Shown piece by piece: positions 61,884 to 64,000 of a DNA stretch of 64,000 bases (position 1 is the stretch's first letter; each line of letters opens with the position of its first letter). Source of the stretch: Mercurialis annua. Taxonomy: Eukaryota > Streptophyta > Magnoliopsida > Malpighiales > Euphorbiaceae. The stretch lies in the NCBI RefSeq assembly GCF_937616625.2, contig NC_065573.1, positions 4,231,001-4,295,000 on the forward strand, given 5' to 3'. The notes under the pieces are model-generated. The model made no database searches, had not been told where the DNA came from, and saw only the letters and a list, made by a program, of their open reading frames with translations. The position numbers and the translations under genes are program-made.

Positions 61884-64000
61884 TGTCACGACCCAATTTC
61901 ATAAATCGTGACCGGCGCTAGGGTATGGGCATGGTTGTACCAAAACCCGTAGCAAGCTTCACGGAAATTAAATAAACATTTAAACCTGCAGAAAACTGCT
62001 CGGGGGCAACCGAGATTTCAACCTAGGTCTAGCAATTTATATTACAGTTCATATATAAATAACTTAAATATCTTAAATGTTCAACATCATGCCTTATATA
62101 TAACAATATCGTAATCCAGAGTAATCATGCCAAATATAAATAACCGAATATATCGACAATCCCAAAGTGTAACATCAGATGTGATAAATAAACTAGTTCT
62201 ACTGCGGTCTAAGAGTTCGAAAACAGTAACTAGTTAAATAACATAAAAACCTCCGAAGAATCAAAAGAATCGGAGTGGACCAGCTTTCAAATCATCAACC
62301 TGGAAAATTTGGGAAAAAAACGGGGTCAGATATACTGAGATGAGTTCGCAATACTATTTACATTTATTAAGTTTAAAACCCTTAAATCAAAACAGTTTAT
62401 ACTAATATAGTATGATTATGGAAAACAGTATTGAAATAATCCCAGCGTAAGTATGACATAGCATACCGATAAATCCAGAGTGGACGGGAACAAATCCTCG
62501 TCATATATATATATACCAGCGTAAGCAAGACTTTAGTCTGCCGTTTTCCAGAGTACTTACCGGTGCACACAGTCTCGATACTAGCCTATCGAACAGCTCG
62601 TTTCAATCCAGATCCATAATCCATAAAAACAGTTCAAAAGCACTTATAATATTAAAATATGATGCGGTACTTAATAAAGCAGTAAATAGCACTACAAACT
62701 CACTGCTTGCTTATCCACGTGAAACTTCGGCAAACAGCTAACCCTGGTTCGACTCCGGAGCGCGAGTAGTCGAAGAGTCTAAAAATAAATCATGCGTTAA
62801 AATCGCTCCAACCCCTAACTCTAAGAATACTAGACACCACGTAGGACTAGCACAATTAATAAGCCAGATAAAATCATAGAGAAACACAATCTCATTTAAA
62901 TTGTAATGCCGTAAATAAATCAAGACTATTGAGTTCGCACTTAAATCCAATCCGAAAATATTATTAAAATAATATTTAAATGATAAATAAAATCAATTCC
63001 TCAAATAGTGGGTTAGCCGAGTTTTTCAAAACTACCAAGCTAAACCCACATGTCGGTGACCCAAGTCCAAACCGACCCAACGGATATTCCAGAATTATAA
63101 ACCACAATTTATAATTTAATATTTAATAAAATGTTGATTAAATATCAAAATGAACTCAATAGCTTGAAACTCAAGTAAATATAACTATCGGCAAAAATAT
63201 CTCAAATAATTAAATAACAAAATAAAGCTAAAATATAACTTTAATCCCAAAGGCATTCTAAACCAAAAATCTCAGGTTATCGATTAAATGGTAATTTATA
63301 ATAATTATTAATTTAATTTTTTTAAATACTCAAATATTATTTTTAGGTCTTAAAAATAATATAATTAATTTGACAAACTTTCAAATTAAACAAAATCCTC
63401 AATACTTATTTAATATAGTCGATATATAAAATTATGTATAAACTATAATAAAATTAATATTAATTTAAATTTAAATTTAAAATATTAACGCCCAAAGTAA
63501 TTTCAAATTATAAATAATATTATTATTTAAATCGCTAATTAATAAGTTGAAACCAATTTCGTAAATTGAAATCAAAAATCAATTAAAACAGTTAAAAGAT
63601 AAGTTTAGGAATCAATAGATTTAACACACAAAAATTCAGTGACTGAAACCATCATTTAGCCAAAAGTAAATCAAAATGGCCAATAGAATAAGAACACATA
63701 TTCATCGTCTTCACAAACATTCAAAAACCAACCCTCAACCTACTGTAATTCGTCATTCCGTTAACAACAACTCAGAAACCTTAATTTGTCATTAACCAAG
63801 ACATCCAAACATCTACAAATTCATCTCAGGAACATAATTCAAAATGTAGCCATCCAAATACTCAACTCTTGAAGATTTGTAATCAAGGAGCTATGTACGT
63901 ATCGCTTCAACAACGAAATATCGAGCCAAACCAAAACAACATTCAAGGGCAAGTAATAACAAGGCAGTAACATCAACAACACGTGAAACTAAGGTCACCA
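61884..64000 (-). mobile_element. Tekay-like LTR on the minus strand, partial
   Basis: It begins at the satellite border with TGTCACGACCCAATTTCAT, the complement of the Tekay-like LTR end. The following CCGGCGCTAGGGTATGGG and AAAACCCGTAGCAAGC also match 8200-8306 and the end of the solo LTR in reverse. The block GGGGTCAGATATACTGAGAT at 62324-62343 is the complement of the block at 7851-7868. The LTR start lies beyond the window, so whether it is a solo LTR or part of a full element cannot be told. No gene is seen in it; the last kilobase is AT-rich. Confidence 0.9.

Noticed and set aside
62738..62950. 70-codon ORF on the minus strand of the right-hand LTR
   Set aside because: It lies wholly inside the LTR and has no recognisable protein motif.

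Overview
This window looks like repeat-rich plant nuclear heterochromatin, probably from a eudicot. The evidence is Ty3/gypsy chromovirus LTR retrotransposons with an initiator-methionine-tRNA primer site, a CACTA-type DNA transposon, long tandem satellite arrays and strong CpG decay. I see no host gene, rRNA or tRNA gene. Almost every base belongs to a mobile element or to the satellite. The species cannot be named from the sequence alone.

Layout: (1) 1-8306 is a decayed Tekay/Del-like chromovirus: the end of its 5' LTR, primer site, gag, protease, RT, RNase H, integrase and chromodomain remnants, polypurine tract and a 2.8-kb 3' LTR. (2) 8307-18847, 27176-39233 and 51343-61883 are three blocks of one 60-bp satellite, in both orientations, with array-specific higher-order duplications. 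(3) 18848-27175 is a compound insertion. It holds the 3' end and LTR of one element on the + strand (element A, itself carrying a 1.13-kb non-autonomous CACTA element at 19367-20497) and the 5' LTR and leader of a related element on the - strand (element C). (4) 39234-51342 is a third relative (element B) with two LTRs, one gag-like ORF and about 3 kb of purine-rich sequence without pol. Its 3' LTR is split by a solo LTR of the Tekay-like family (47630-50369) with a clean 5-bp target duplication, and its end is tandemly duplicated and fused to satellite. (5) 61884-64000 is part of another Tekay-like LTR on the - strand.

How the parts relate: elements A, B and C share the primer site, polypurine-tract context and LTR ends with the Tekay-like element but show no pol in the window. 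They are therefore candidate non-autonomous partners of a Tekay-like chromovirus (inference). The satellite acts as a sink for insertions, including a 265-bp RT gene fragment from a different Ty3/gypsy lineage at 55772-56036 that lacks LTRs.

The most unusual signals are: arrays of short CpG-rich palindromes in the LTRs, with a common 7-bp arm / 2-nt spacer / 7-bp arm design, whose arm sequences differ between elements but co-vary so that symmetry is kept; satellite orientation switches that fall on AACGTT-centred palindromes; the RT fragment with an intact empty paralogous site 5 kb away; and E2F-like palindromes in the CACTA element.
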